Source of the DNA: Hordeum vulgare subsp. vulgare
Taxonomy: Eukaryota > Streptophyta > Magnoliopsida > Poales > Poaceae
Assembly (NCBI RefSeq): GCF_904849725.1
Contig: NC_058524.1
Span: 355,877,823-355,941,822, forward strand
Length of the DNA: 64,000 nucleotides
Reading direction: 5' to 3'
Below, piece after piece: positions 30,697-42,552 of this stretch. A model generated the notes under the pieces. That model made no database searches. It was not told the DNA's origin and saw only the letters and a list, made by a program, of their open reading frames with translations. Position numbers and translations under genes: made by a program. Positions within the stretch are counted from its first letter, which is position 1. Each line of letters starts with the position of its first letter.

Positions 30697-33366
30697 AGAA
30701 TTCCCCAAGCTTAACTCCTGCTCGTCCTCGTGTAGGGAAGTGATAAAGACTGAATTTTTGATGTGGAATGCTACCTAGCATAGTTGTCCTTTGCAACTTC
30801 TTTCATATGACATGAATATTCAGATCCGTAAGATTCAAAACAATAATTTTCTATTGACATGAAAACAATAATACTTCAAGCAAACTAGCAAGGCAATCAT
30901 GAACTTTCAAAATAACAAGGCCAAGGAAAGTTATCCCTACAAAATCATATAGTCTGGCTCTGCTCCATCATCCCCACACAACTAATGTAAATCATGCACA
31001 ACCCCGGTATTGGCCAAGTAATTGTTTTCGCACTCTTACATTCTCAAACTTTTTATAACTATCACGCAATACATGAGCGTGAGCCATGGATATAGCACTA
31101 TAGGTGGAATATAGTGTGGTGGTGGTGGTGAGACAAAAATGAGGAGATGGTCACATTGACTCGGCGTATCAAAGGGCTATGGAGATGCCCATTAATAGAT
31201 ATCAAAGTGAATGAGTAGGGATTTCCATACAAATGATGCACTATAGCTATAACTATGTGAAAGCTCAAAAGGAGAACTAGCGGGTGTGCATCCAACTTGC
31301 TTGCTCACGAAGACCTAGGGCAATTTTGAGGAATCCCATCATTAGAATATACAAGCCAAGTTATATAATAAAGATACCCACTAGTATATGGTGGTGACAA
31401 AACGAGAGGCTCTCAATCATGAAGAAATGGTGCTATTATGAAGCACAAGTGTGGAAAAAGATAGTAGCATTGTCCCTTCTCTCTTTTTCTCTCTTTTTTT
31501 ATTTGGGCTCGTGGGCCTCTCTTTTTTCTCTTTTTTATTTGGGCTCTTTGGCCTTTTTTTATTTCCTCGCATGGGACAATGATCTAATAATGATGATCAT
31601 CACACTTTTTTTGCTCACAGCTCAAAGCTTAGAACGATGATGACTCTATAGGAAATGCCTCCGGCAGTGTACCGGGATGTGCAACGATCTAGCTTGGCGT
31701 GTGACGTTGAAACATCTCGCTAGCTATATTACGATCATGCAATGGCAATATGAGAGTGACGGCACAAGTAATGAGACAGAACGGTGGGAGTTGCATGGCA
31801 ATATATCTCGGAATGGCTATGAATAGTAGGTAGGTATGGTGTCTATTTTGAGGAAGGCATATGGTGGGTTTGTGCACCAGAGAGAATCGCGCGGCACTAG
31901 AGAGGTTAGCAATGGTGGAAGGTGAAAGTGCATCTATACCATGGACTCACATTAGTCATGAAGAACTCACATACTTGTTGCGAAAGTTTTTGTTAGTAAT
32001 CGAAACAAAGTGCTAAACGAATACTCCTACGGGAAGGGTTGGTAGGTGTTAACCATCGCGCGATCCCGACCTCAACACAAAGGATGACAATCAATAGATC
32101 AATTATGCTCCGACTTCCTAACATAGAGGTCCACCATACGTGCATGCTATGGGTATCACTAACTTCAACACAAGTATTTCTAGATTCACAACACCCTACT
32201 AACATAACTCTTAATATTACCAAATCCACGTCTCAAAACTAATTGAGAGGAATCAAGACTTCTCTTTCTACTCAATGCACATGAAGATGGAGGTTTTTGT
32301 ATCCTCTTTGTGTACCTATCACCTTTGGGACTACTTTCGTAGCACAAGCCAACTACCAAGTCACGCACCGCCGTGCTCTAAAAGATCTAAGTGAAGCACA
32401 TAGAGAAAAATTATCTATATCAAAAGATATATGTGAGGCACGATGAGCATTCTAGCAAAATCACGATGAGTGCATGTCTCACTCAAAAAGGTGTGCAAAA
32501 AGGATGATTGTGACACAACAAAAAGAAAAGTATCCTACGATACAAGACGCTCTAAGCAAAACACATATCATGTGGTGAATAAAAATATAGCTCCAAGTGA
32601 TGTTACCGATGGATTGAAGACGAAAGAGGGGATGCCTTCCCGGGGCATCCCCAAGCTTAGGATTTTTGGTGTCCTTGAATTCGGCTTGGGATACCTTGGG
32701 CATACCCAAGCTTGAGATCTTTCCACTCCTTACCTCTTTGTCCATGAGAGCATCACCCAAAACTTGAAAACTTCACAACAAAAAACCTTAAACAGAAACT
32801 CGTGATAACATTAGCACAAGAAAACAAACTACCACCTCTTAAGGTACTCTAGCAATCTTGATTTCTATTTATATTGGTGTTGGGCTATTGTATTCTCACT
32901 CTTCCATGGCTAGTACGCCCCGATACTATCCATAGTTTCATCAAAACAAGCAACCAACTCAGCAAAAACAGAATCTGTCAAAAACAGACCAGTCTGTAGC
33001 AATTTGTATACTTCGTATACTTCTGGTACCTCAAAAATTCTGAAAACTTACGGCTGCGTGGGAAAAAGGCATATCAACCAGCAGAAAAAAGAATCAACTC
33101 AAAAGATCTTTCTGAATAAAAATGAAAAAAACATCTCGTGAGCGAAAAGTTTCTGTGTTTTTCCAGGAGGATCAAACAACCATCACCAAGACTAGTCATA
33201 AAGGTTATGCTTGGCTCAAACACAAAAATAAACACAAAAGACACAATCATAACAGAATTCTGATGGTGTGGACGCAACAAAACATAAAGAAAAAGATAAA
33301 TTCATTGGGTTGCCTCCCAACAAGCGCTATTGTTTAACGCCCTTAGCTAGGCATAAGGCGATAGAA
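30697..33366 (-). other. Gene-free 3' internal region of E4
   Basis: 2.7 kb without a recognisable gene on either strand. A purine tract (minus AGCTTGGGGAATTC, 30709-30696) abuts the 3' LTR. Similar CCCCAAGCTTA or CCCAAGCTT strings recur at about 32645-32660 and 32705, possibly extra purine tracts. Near 33305-33330 the phrase 'GGGTTGCCTCCCAACAAGCG' follows the protease frame. This region occupies the place of pol. Confidence 0.7.
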
Positions 33367-34122
33367 TCACGTATCGTCGTCTTTGGTCCTCAAACCATAA
33401 GTAGCCCTCATCATGGATTCATAGGGAAATCTTATTTTCTTTATGGGAAAGTGATCCATGCCCTTCGTTAAAGGAAATTGAAATCTAATATTCACTTCCT
33501 TCATATCGATGATAGCACCGATAGTCCTTAGGAAAGGTATACCAAGAATAATAGGGCCTGTAGGACTGCAATCAATGTCAAGCACAATGAAATCCATGGG
33601 TACAAAGTTCCTATTTGAAATAATAAGAACATCATTGATCCTTCCCATGGGTTTCTTGATAGTAGAATCCGCAAGATGCAAATTAAGAGAACACTCCTCA
33701 ATCTCATTAAAACCCAGAACAACACATAAAGACTTTGGAATCGCGGAAACACTAGAACCCAAATCACACAAAGCATTGCATTCATAGTTTTTGATTTTGA
33801 TTTTGATAGTAGCTTCCCACTCATCATGAAGCTTTCTAGGGATAGAGACTTTCAATTCAAGTTTCTCTTCAAGAGATTTTATCATAGCTTCGACGATATG
33901 ATCGGTAAAGGCCTTGTTTTGGCTATAAGCGTGTGGAGAGTTTAGCATGGATTGCATCAAGGAAATGCATTCAATCAAGGAGCAACTATCATAATTTAAT
34001 TCTTTGAAATCCAAAGTAGTAATTTCATTACTACTCAAAGTTTTGATATCTTCTACTCCACTTTCAATGCTTTTAGCATCAAGATAGGTGGACTCCGAAT
34101 CATTGGGGCGTTTTTCAACCAA
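33367..34122 (-). CDS. Aspartic protease-like domain of E4
   Basis: A 251-codon open frame at the end of gag. The retroviral-type protease core is 'NALCDLGSSVSAIPKSL' with Asp-Leu-Gly in place of the usual Asp-Ser/Thr-Gly, as in Athila-type Gypsy proteases. It is followed by 'LHLADSTIKKPMGRINDVLI', 'FIVLDID' and 'PIILGIPFLRTIGAIID' (the ILG-type block). The end '...YGLRTKDDDT' is close to the usual end of this gag-protease frame. It would mature particle proteins. It overlaps the preceding gag frame by 70 bp, so a frameshift lies at about 34080. Confidence 0.8.
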   Translation of the reverse strand: MVEKRPNDSESTYLDAKSIESGVEDIKTLSSNEITTLDFKELNYDSCSLIECISLMQSMLNSPHAYSQNKAFTDHIVEAMIKSLEEKLELKVSIPRKLHDEWEATIKIKIKNYECNALCDLGSSVSAIPKSLCVVLGFNEIEECSLNLHLADSTIKKPMGRINDVLIISNRNFVPMDFIVLDIDCSPTGPIILGIPFLRTIGAIIDMKEVNIRFQFPLTKGMDHFPIKKIRFPYESMMRATYGLRTKDDDT

Positions 34123-34826
34123 AGTGGATTCATATCCAGCCCCATCATCATTAGGTTTGACACAAGAAACAAAGATTCAATGGGAGTCACACCAAGAACT
34201 TTAAGATCTTCGTGATTCTTATCACGAGAACACGCCTTTTTAAGCCATTCATGTCTAGCACGAATTTGGGCGGTTCTTGCTTTGCTCTCACTCATGGAAA
34301 CATGCATAGCTTTCAAAGTTTCATCCATATTGATCTTGGGAGGAGCACATCTAACTCTCAAAGCATCAATATCACTAGACATTCGATCAACGCTCTTAGC
34401 TAAATCGTCAATTTTGAGTAGCTTTTCCTCTATGGACGCATTGAAAATATTTTGCGAGTTGATAAACTCTTTGATATTACTCTCTAGATCAGAGGGTAAT
34501 CTATTGTAATTTCCATGCGTATTGTTGTAGGAGTTGCCAAAGTTATTAGAGGGGTTACTTGGAAAAGGCCTAGGAAGATAGTTTCCTCTAAAAGCATTGA
34601 TGTTGCCAAAATTATTCCTACCAACAAAATTAACGTCGAAGCTAGCGTTGCTACTCTCAATCAAGGAAGACAAGGGCATATCATTAGGATATAAAGGAGC
34701 ACTTCTACTAGCAACCAAATTCATTAACTCATCCATCTTAGCACTCAACGAGTTAATTTCTTCTATAGCGTGTACCTTCTTACTAGTAGGTGACCTTTCA
34801 GTGTGCCACTGAGAGAAGTTCGTCAT
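34053..34826 (-). pseudogene. gag: Gag C-terminal region of E4
   Basis: A 257-codon frame containing 'VHAIEEINSLSAKMDELMNLV', an Asn/Gly/Phe-rich stretch ('NNFGNSYNNTHGNYN'), 'FNASIEEKLLKIDDLAKSVDR' (coiled coil) and basic residues. This part links the capsid domain to the protease in Triticeae Gypsy gags. It starts after a frame break at about 34850. Confidence 0.75.
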
Positions 34827-34850
34827 GATATTCTCTAGGAGTTTTGTGGC

Positions 34851-35442
34851 TTATCCTAACGTGATTTCCATGAACGTTCCACCTGAGGCGGAGCCCAAGA
34901 TATTTCTAGAAGCGAAATTAAAGCCAGCGTAGAAGATTTGTATAATCATCCAAAGACTCAAGCCATGAGCGGGACAATTTCTAATCATCAATTTCGTTCT
35001 CTCCCAAGATTGTGGAACATGTTCATGATCAAGTTGCTTAAAATTCATGATATAATTACGGAGAGAGATAATCTTAGCCGGCGGAAAATACTTGGATATA
35101 TAAGCATCTTTGCACTTATCCCAAGAATCTATACTATTTTTGGGCAAAGACGAAAACCAAGTTTTTGCTCGATCTCGCAACGAGAAAGGAAAAAAGCTTC
35201 AATTTAATCACATCATTATCCAGATCTTTCTTCTTTTGCATATCACAAAGCTCAATGAAGGTATTAAGGTGGGATGCGGTATCTTCACTAGGAAGGCTGG
35301 AGAATTGCTCTTTCATAACAAGATTCAGCAAAGCGGCATTGATTTTGTATGACTCCGCACTAGTGGCGGGAGCAATCGGAGTACTAACAAAATCATTATT
35401 ATTAATATTCGAGAAGACACAAAGTTTGGTGTTTTCAGTCAT
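34851..35442 (-). pseudogene. gag: Gag capsid region of E4, one frameshift
   Basis: Start set at the ATG at 35442 ('MTENTKLCVFSNIN...'), since the open frame upstream of it is hydrophobic leader-like sequence in the 5' noncoding region. Blocks: 'EQFSSLPSEDTASHLNTFIELC', 'DNDVIKLKLF', then in another frame 'LRDRAKTWFSSLPKNSIDSWD', 'YISKYFPPAKIISLRNYI', 'QLDHEHVPQSWERTKLMIRNCP' (Retrotrans_gag, PF03732). The frame changes at about 35170. Confidence 0.8.
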
Positions 35443-35687
35443 GGTGACTTCAGCAAGCAACCAAGCACACAAGCGAACAAAGAGCAAGCGAGAGAAAATG
35501 GCGAACGAAAAGGCAAACGAAAAAGGTAAACGGAAAAGGCAAATATTTTTTTGTAAATTTTGTTTTTTCAGAAGTGGGGGAGAGGAAAACAAGAGGCAAA
35601 AAAGTAAATGCAAGAGATGAGTTTGCGACACTTACTTGGATGAGTTCTTGGCTTGATCCTCCCCGGCAACGGCCCGAGAAATCCTTC

Positions 35688-37214
35688 TGCTACTCCTCAA
35701 ACAACAACGCCAGAAATTGACACGTTGACGGAGACTTGCTTGCGTTGGTTTTTCCCTAGAAGAGGAAAGGGTGATGCAGCACAGGAGCAGTAAGTATTTC
35801 CCTCAGTTTGAGAACCAAGGTATCAATCCAGTAGGAGAATCTTGTCAAGTCCAGAGTACCTGCGCAAACACAAACGAGCTTGCACCCTCATTCCCTTCAA
35901 GATTGATTGCAAAGTGAGATCTGAAGGCGGAAAGTGAAACGAAGTAAAGGAACAAGGCTTAAAATATAGTGTGGAGTAGACCCGGGGGCCATAGTGTTCA
36001 CTAGAGGCTTCTCTCAAAATAGCAAATAATACGGTGGGTGAACAAATTACTGTCGAGCAATTGATAGAACCGCGCAAAGTCATGACGATATCTAAGGCAA
36101 TGATCATACATATAGGCATCACGTCCGAGACAAGTAGACCGATACTTTCTGCATCTACTACTATTACTCCACACATCAACCACTATCCAGCATGCATCTA
36201 GTGTATTGAGTTCATGCCGAACAGAGTAACGCCTTAAGCAAGATGACATGATGTAGAGGGGTAAACTCAAACCAATGATGAAAACCCCATCTTTTTACCC
36301 TTGAAGGCAACAACATGATTCGTGCCTCGCTACCCCTTCTGTCACTGGGTGAGGTCACCGCACGGTATGAACCCAAAACCAAGCACTTCTCCCATTGCAA
36401 GAATCATAGATCAAGTTGGCCAAACAAAACTCACAACTCGAAGAGAATTACAATGATATGAAATCATGCATAAGATAGATCAGGAGAAACTGAAATAAGA
36501 TTCATAGATAATCTGATCATAAATCCACAATTCACCAGATCTCGACAAACACACCGCAAAAGAAGATTACATCAGAAATATCTCCATGAAGATCATGGAG
36601 AACTTTGTATTGAAGATCCAAGAGAGAGAAGAAGCCATCTAGCTACTAGCTATGGACCCGTAGGTCTATGGTGAACTACTCACGCATCATCGGAGAGGTC
36701 ATGGTGTTGATGAAGAAGCCCTCCGTATCCAAACCCCCCTCTGGCAGGGCACCAGAACGTGCCCGATATGGGATCGTGCGGAGACAGAAGCTTGCCGTGG
36801 CGGAAAAGTACTTTCGATGATCTCCTCATTTTTTCTAGGATTTTAGGGAATATATAGGCAGAAGACCTAGGGCAGAGGAGGCCCAGGGAGCCCACAAGCC
36901 TGGGAGGCGCGGGCCCCCCTGGCCGCGGCTAGGGGGCTTGTGGGGTCCCTGGTGGCCCCCTGCCCTGGTTCTCAGGCTCCCCGATCTTCTTCTGTTTCGG
37001 AAATAATCTTTTTGGAAGTTTCATTCCGATTGGACTCCGTTTAAAATCCTCCTCTGAAAAGGGTCAAAAACATGGAAAAAACAGGAACTGGCACTTGGCA
37101 GTGAGTTAATAAGTTAGTCCCAAAAAAGATAAAAAAGGCATACAAAACATCCAAAGTTTGACAAGATAATAGCATGAAACCATCGAAAATGATAGATACG
37201 TTGGAGACGTATCA
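35688..37214 (-). repeat. 5' LTR of E4 (right)
   Basis: 1527 bp, TG...CA, ends at the duplication TTCCT (37215-37219). TATATA at 36851-36856. Left of it (35640-35687) lies the primer-site/leader sequence with 'GCAACGGCCCGAGAAATCC'. I did not identify the priming tRNA. No gene. Confidence 0.92.
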
Positions 37215-37219
37215 TTCCT

Positions 37220-37931
37220 CTGTGAATAGAGGTAGGTGGTACAGAGTTAGAACATTATTGACCAACTCGGTGACTCCGAAATGAATCTTGATAGTACCGG
37301 GTTGCACTAACTGTGGCAACTTTTGAATTCTCGGTGAGTCTGATACTGGAATCTCGGTGGTACCGAAACGATGACCTATACTAGTTTCCAAACTCAGTGA
37401 GACCGACTTCAAACTCGACCATTCCAAAACTAGAATTTATCTCAACAGAATGTTGGTCACCTAATCTCGATGGCACCAATGGAAATGTTGGTTGTACCGA
37501 GATGGTGGTTTTGGCATAGGATCTATCTAAGTGTAAAATCAGTATGGCCGAGTAGGAAATGTTGGTTGCACCGATTTTGCATATGTGGCTTGGGAGAGAT
37601 ATATTTTGTGGGAGAAATGCTGAGTATTTTTTGTGGCTATCTCTAAGCACTTATCAACCAATTCATCATAATACCTCATCCCCTTTTAATAGCATTGACT
37701 TTCCTATGGACTCAAAGTGATTTATCACAAATATAAAATGTAGAGTATTCTTTCTTGAAACTTGAGCCACTCCTATTCATTCCTTGCATCAAAGGGTCTT
37801 CTCCTCACAATCCTATAGCCAAAGCTCTATGTGGACTATACCTTAAATATACTAGGTAAAAGTGTTAGTCCAAGAGACAATGTATGTTGTCATGAATTAT
37901 CAAAACCACCAAGGGAGCATATGTGCTTTCA
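37220..37931 (-). repeat. Outer LTR of Copia unit C2 (part 3 of 3), with the element's 5' terminus
   Basis: Matches 11100-11933 of the shared LTR without the microsatellite and ends at the same terminal TTTCA (TGAAA on minus). Palindromes such as 'TCGGTGGTACCGAAACG' are present. The next five bases, GCAAG (37932-37936), would be the target duplication; its partner is lost on the truncated left side. Confidence 0.8.
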
Positions 37932-38230
37932 GCAAGTGGAAGCCCCATGCATCGCGCTGAGGAGGATCGTTGGAGCTCCACGCTCGCCAGCTTCCCCTTG
38001 TACCTCGCACGGGCGGGGGCTAGGCCACAGTGCCTGTGCTCGGGTTCGTCCCTGCAGCGCTGAAAAATCCAAGCGATCAAGGTCTGTCTCATGGCCTCAC
38101 TCCCATGAACGTCAGCACCTAAGGTCCTTGGCATCTAGTTTCCGCACGACACACAAGTGCAAGCACGCAGGCGCATGGAGCTTTGACCAATTCGACCGTA
38201 TGAGAGCCGCTTGCCCATCAAGAGGGGGGG

Positions 38231-39010
38231 TGCTTGAGCATCACGACTCAGGACGTTCAGTGGCCCTGTAGCCTCTCACCTCCTAGTAATCTAGTGGCGA
38301 TTGAGATACGCACAGGGTTGGGTCGTGCTGACGTAGATTCAAGGCCTTCATCACGGAGCGACAGTTGCTTGCACGTCAAGGGGGTGCCTGAGCATTGTGA
38401 GTCGGGACCTTCACTCGCCCTGTATCCTCTCACTTCCTGGTAAACCAGTGGTGGCTGAGATACGTGCAGGGTTGGGCCCTGCTGACGCAGAGCGTAAAGG
38501 CTCCAAACGGTGAGTACTAGGATCCTCAAGGGAGTCGCTTGTGTCTCAAGGGCGGGGTGCCTCAGCATCGCGACTCACGACCTTTACTCGCCCCGTAGCC
38601 TCTCACCTCCTGGTAATCTAGTGGCGGTTGAGACACGCACAGGGTTGGGCCGTGTCGACGTAGACTGCCAAAGCTTCCGTAGGAGAACACTAGGGCCCTC
38701 AAGGGAGTTACTTACGTGTCAAGCGGGGATGCTTGAGCATCGCGACTCAGGACCTTCACTGTCCCTGGAGCCTCTCACCTCCTGGTAATTCAGTGGCTGG
38801 TGAGATACGGGCAAGGCTGGGACCTGCTGACGTAGAGCGCCGAGGCTCTCGAAGGGGAACACGGAGGTCCTCAATTGAGTCCCTGGTGCCTGAGCATCTC
38901 GACTCAGGGCCTTCACTGGCCCTGTAGCCTCTCAGCTCCTAGTAATCCAGTGGTGGCTAAAATACGTGCAAGGTTGGGCCCTACCGACGCATAGCACCAA
39001 GACAAGCGAG
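38231..39010. repeat. Tandem repeat, five units of 154-173 bp
   Basis: Units begin TGC(C/T)TGAGCA at 38231, 38385, 38558, 38730 and 38887. Each contains 'GACTCAGGACCTTCACT', 'CTGTAGCCTCTCACCTCC', 'TAATC-AGTGG' and 'CAGGGTTGGGCC'. The steps alternate 154, 173, 172, 157. It lies at the C-terminal side of the antisense ORF. Plus-strand frames through it are repeats of the unit, not genes. Confidence 0.85.
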
Positions 39011-39043
39011 ACAAAAACCTAGCGCGGAGATAGACATTACGAA

Positions 39044-40767
39044 TCACAAGCAGTTATTACAGAATTCAAATTGTTCCATACAATAAAGGGTGGCTCGATG
39101 CCTCCTTGAGGAAAGGATAATCTGTTTAAGGGCAAGGCAGGCTCTCCTCACTGGACTCCTCGTCATCGTCCTAGGAGAACTTCTTGAGGAGCGTACGCAC
39201 GTGGCCCTCCATGGTGGTCGCCAAGTCGCTGCAGGACTCCTCAGGCACATGACCCATCACCCCTTAAAACTCGAAGAGGGGATCACGAAGGAGGAGGTGG
39301 GTGAAGATGCGGGTCGCGGCCACAGAGAAAAGGTCGCGACACTCCTCCTCGAGGATGTTGTTCACCCTCTTTGCGGTGCGCTCGAGATCCTTCATTGGAT
39401 TGGAAGAAAACTTGGTGTAGCCGGAATCCTGAGGAACGAGGGAGCGTCGAGCCCCGACTTAAGGATGGAGCTTATAGCCTAGCGGGCCTTGAGGTCCAAA
39501 GAAGAAAGAGCAGCACGGTCCGCTGCTGCATTCGCATCAGCAGTGGTCCGAGCCTCCTCTTCTCGAGCGGCCAGCTTGTCGTTGTCCTTGGAGACTTGGT
39601 TCGCATGGGCGTCCTGAGACTCAGCAACCTCGTTCTGAAGCACCTCCAAGTGCCCATGCCCCGAGACCTACTCGGCTGCCACACTCGCCAGCTCGGAGCC
39701 ACGGTCGGCGAGCCTCGCCTCGCGGGCCTTGGCGGCCTCTCAAAGTGCCTTGAAGCCAACTTGTGCCACTTCGATGCGCATGGTGAGAGCTTCCATCTCA
39801 GCAAGGGCGCTTGCGCAGGCGGCCTTTGTGTTGGCAGCCTCCCGCCGACCCTCCACACGGACGGCCTCTGCCTCGCCTTTGACTTCCTTGGCGGAGGCAT
39901 CGAGTTGGCGCCACACCGTGGCCATCCTCTTGCGATCCGCAGCCAAACGCTCCTCGGCTTCCCGGAAGTCCGCCTGAAGCCAGGGGAACAGGCCCAAGGT
40001 GTCGGTCAGGGGACCGCGTCGGAGCAAGGCATCCGTGCCCATCGGGGAAAAGGCCTCCGGAGGTGCTATCGCCCCAGTGCTACCCACTGCCGCAACCAGA
40101 GCGGCCTCGATGCCCTCCGCTTGGGGTGATGGGGGATCTGGGTCCTTCCCCGCTCCGGACGTCCGTAGTGGGCTCACGAGGGTCGTCGACCCAGCATCTA
40201 AGGCATCGAATGAGACCACGGCCACAACGGTTGGCACCCGGGGTTGAACCGCCGCGGTCTTGGCTAACGACGTCGATGGCAGGCATGTCGCGGCCCCGAC
40301 AATTGCGTCTCCTCACTGCATGGAGGAGACGCCCGAAGATGCAGCAGCGCTTGTGCGCCCGAGCACGGCGCCCTACTTGCGCGGGCTATCTCCGCGCCCG
40401 TTGATACCCCTCCCGAGGTATGAAGGTGCCCTGAAGACCTACGTCACCTTCGACCCAGTGACAGACTGGTTTTTCTTTTCCTCGCCGCCTCCAGGGAGCC
40501 TACTCAGGAGGAGAGACGACCTAAGTAGATTAATCGTGGATTAATAGCACGAGGACGGGCTAAGGTACTTACTCGTCCTCGGTGGCCCACTTCCTCTTCT
40601 TCTCGGCGGTGGGCAGTGCATCTTCGCCACACTCATGCAACCCCACCGCCACGAGAGGGGCATTGGACGGGGTCCCCGGCAAGCTCATCTCGATCTCCCT
40701 CCTTCCTCGGAGGCGGAGGGGACCCCGGGGGAAGTACGACCGCCGCCGAGGGAGGCGTAGCACCGTC
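39044..40767 (-). pseudogene. C-terminal part of the antisense ORF (coiled coil), broken
   Basis: The frame 39740-40237 is rich in Ala, Glu, Arg and Lys ('WLQADFREAEERLAADRKRMATVWRQL', in part; 'RVEGRREAANTKAACASALAEMEAL'), clearly coiled coil. It continues past a TGA with 'EAAKAREARLADRGSELASV' and 'LAAREEEARTTADANAAADRAAL'. 40260-40767 is a proline-rich, frame-broken linker to the PF04195-like part. Plant Gypsy extra ORFs of this kind have an N-terminal PF04195 domain and a long coiled coil. Function of the family is unknown. Confidence 0.65.
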
Positions 40768-42552
40768 TGTTAGAAATATGCCGTAGAGGCAATTATAAAT
40801 TGGTTATTATTATATTTCCTTGTTCATAATAATCGTAATGCATGCTAGAATTGTATTGATTGGAAACTCAAATACATGTGTGGACACATAGACAACACAC
40901 TGTCCCTAGTGAGCCTCTAGTTGACTAGTTCGTTGATCAAAGATGGTCAAGGTTTCCTAGCCATAGGCAAGTGTTGTCACTTCATAACGGGATCACATCA
41001 TTGGGAGAATTATGTGATGGACAAGACCCAAACTATAAACGTAGCATATGATCGTGTCACTTTATTGTTACTGTTTTGTGCATATCAATGCATCTGTTCC
41101 TATGACCATGAGATCATGCAACTCCTGGACACCGGAGGAATACTTTGTGGGTTATCAAACGTCACAACATAACTGGGTGACTATAAAGGTGCTCTAGAGG
41201 TATCTCCAAAGGTGTCTGTTGGGTTGACATGGATCATGACTGGGATTTGTCACTCCGTGTGATGGAGAGGTATCTCGGGGCCCACTCGGTAATACAACAT
41301 CACATCAAGCCTTGCAAGCAATGTGACTAAGGAGTTAGTTACGGGATCTTGTATTACGGAACGAGTAAACAGACTTACCGGCAATGAGAATGAACTAGGT
41401 ATAGAGATACCGACGATCGAATCTCGGGCAAGTAACATACCGAAGGACAAAGGGAATAGTATACAGAATTATATGAATCCTTGACGTAGAGGCTCAACCT
41501 TCATAGAATATGTAGGAACCAATATGGACATCCAGGTCATGTTGTTGGTTATTGACCAGAAAGTGTCTCAGGTCATGTCTGCATAGTTCTCGAACCCGCA
41601 GGGTCTGCACACTTAAGGTTCGGTGACGTTACGGTATAGTTGAGTTATATGTGTTGGTGACCAAAGTTTTGTTCAGAGTCCCGGATGAGATCCCGGACGT
41701 CACGAGGAGTTTCGGAATGGTCCGGAAACGAAGATTGATATATAGGAAGTTGGTGTTTGGATTCTGGTAGGTTTTCGGGCATTGCCGATAGTGTACCAGG
41801 AGTGACGAATGGGTTCCGGGGGCCCACTGGGTGGGCCCTCCATGCCCCAAGAGGTCCACGTGGGTTTATTGTATGCGCAATAAGGCATAATGGGCTCACA
41901 AAGTCATCCAAGGAAAGCACATGAGGAAAAAGTGGAAATACAAAAGAGGTGGGAAAATAAGGAAGGAGTCCTAATCCAAGTGGGATTGGAGGAGGACTCC
42001 TCCCTTCCCCACTTCGGCTGACCCAAGGAGGACTTCCTTGGCGTGCCAAGGCTGCCTCCCCCCTCCTCCTATATATACTAGAGGTTTAGGGCTTTTGAGA
42101 CAGAACTTTGCCACGTGCTGCCCTCTCCTTTAGATCGTAGTTCTTCCTCTAGATCGGTTTTCTGCGAAGCTCGGGCGGAGCCCTGCAGGAATAGATCATC
42201 ACCATCACCGACGGGTCATCACGGTGCCGGAGAACTCATATACTTCCCCGCCCCTCTTTATGGATCAAGAAGGCGGAGATCGTCATCGAGTTGTACGTGT
42301 GCGGGATGCGGAGGTGTCGTCCGTTCGGCACTTGATCGGGACGGATCACGGGACGGTTCGTGGGACGGATCGTGGGACGGTTCATGGGACTGATCGTGAA
42401 GACGTACCACTACATCAACTGCATTTAATAACGCTCGCTTAGCGATCTACATGGGTATGTGGATCCGATCTCCCTCTCGTAAATGAACATCACCATGATA
42501 GGTCTTCGTGTGCATAGGAATTTTTTTGTTTCCCATGCAACGTTCCCCAACA
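40768..42552 (+). repeat. 5' LTR of the Angela-type Copia
   Basis: 1785 bp. TATATATA at 42070-42077, then the transcript start region. A 12-bp minisatellite (GGGACGGATCAC-like, five units) at 42338-42397. No gene. Confidence 0.93.

Larger units (their letters stand above)
29150..37214 (-). mobile_element. E4: non-autonomous Gypsy with gag and protease only
   Basis: 8.07 kb, bounded by LTRs (29150-30696 and 35688-37214) that start TGCTACT and end GACGTATCA on the plus strand, with a perfect duplication TTCCT (29145-29149 and 37215-37219). The coding strand is minus: gag and protease lie near the right LTR, followed by 2.7 kb without genes and the left LTR. There is no RT, RNase H or integrase, and no break in structure where they were lost. 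The LTR type is very common in Triticeae Gypsy elements; I would guess the Fatima group but cannot settle the name. Confidence 0.9.
6352..37931 (-). mobile_element. Copia tandem C2-C1 with a shared middle LTR (nested insertions inside)
   Basis: Minus-strand order: outer LTR (37931 down to 16656, split by E3 and E4), primer binding site, unit C2 (16639-11934), LTR (11933-10312), primer binding site, unit C1 (10295-6352, truncated). The middle LTR is preceded on the minus strand by a purine tract (AGAAAGTGAGAGAT) directly against TGAAAG and followed by a primer binding site, so it works as both a 3' and a 5' LTR. LTR outer sequence 'TGAAAGCACATATGCTCCC' occurs at both 11933 and 37931. Both units share the same RT deletion. 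Unequal recombination between two family members is the likely origin. Confidence 0.75.

Noticed and set aside
30697..33366. Possible host gene in the gene-free interval of E4
   Set aside because: No frame over about 95 codons, no splice-site pattern with coding exons, and purine-tract-like repeats suggest element noncoding DNA.
37831..38788. Several plus- and minus-strand frames of 65-146 codons
   Set aside because: They run through the 154-173 bp tandem repeat or across the Copia LTR border and share no domain.
39371..40129. 252-codon plus-strand frame
   Set aside because: Shadow of the antisense coiled-coil ORF on the other strand; GC-rich codons leave the opposite frame open.
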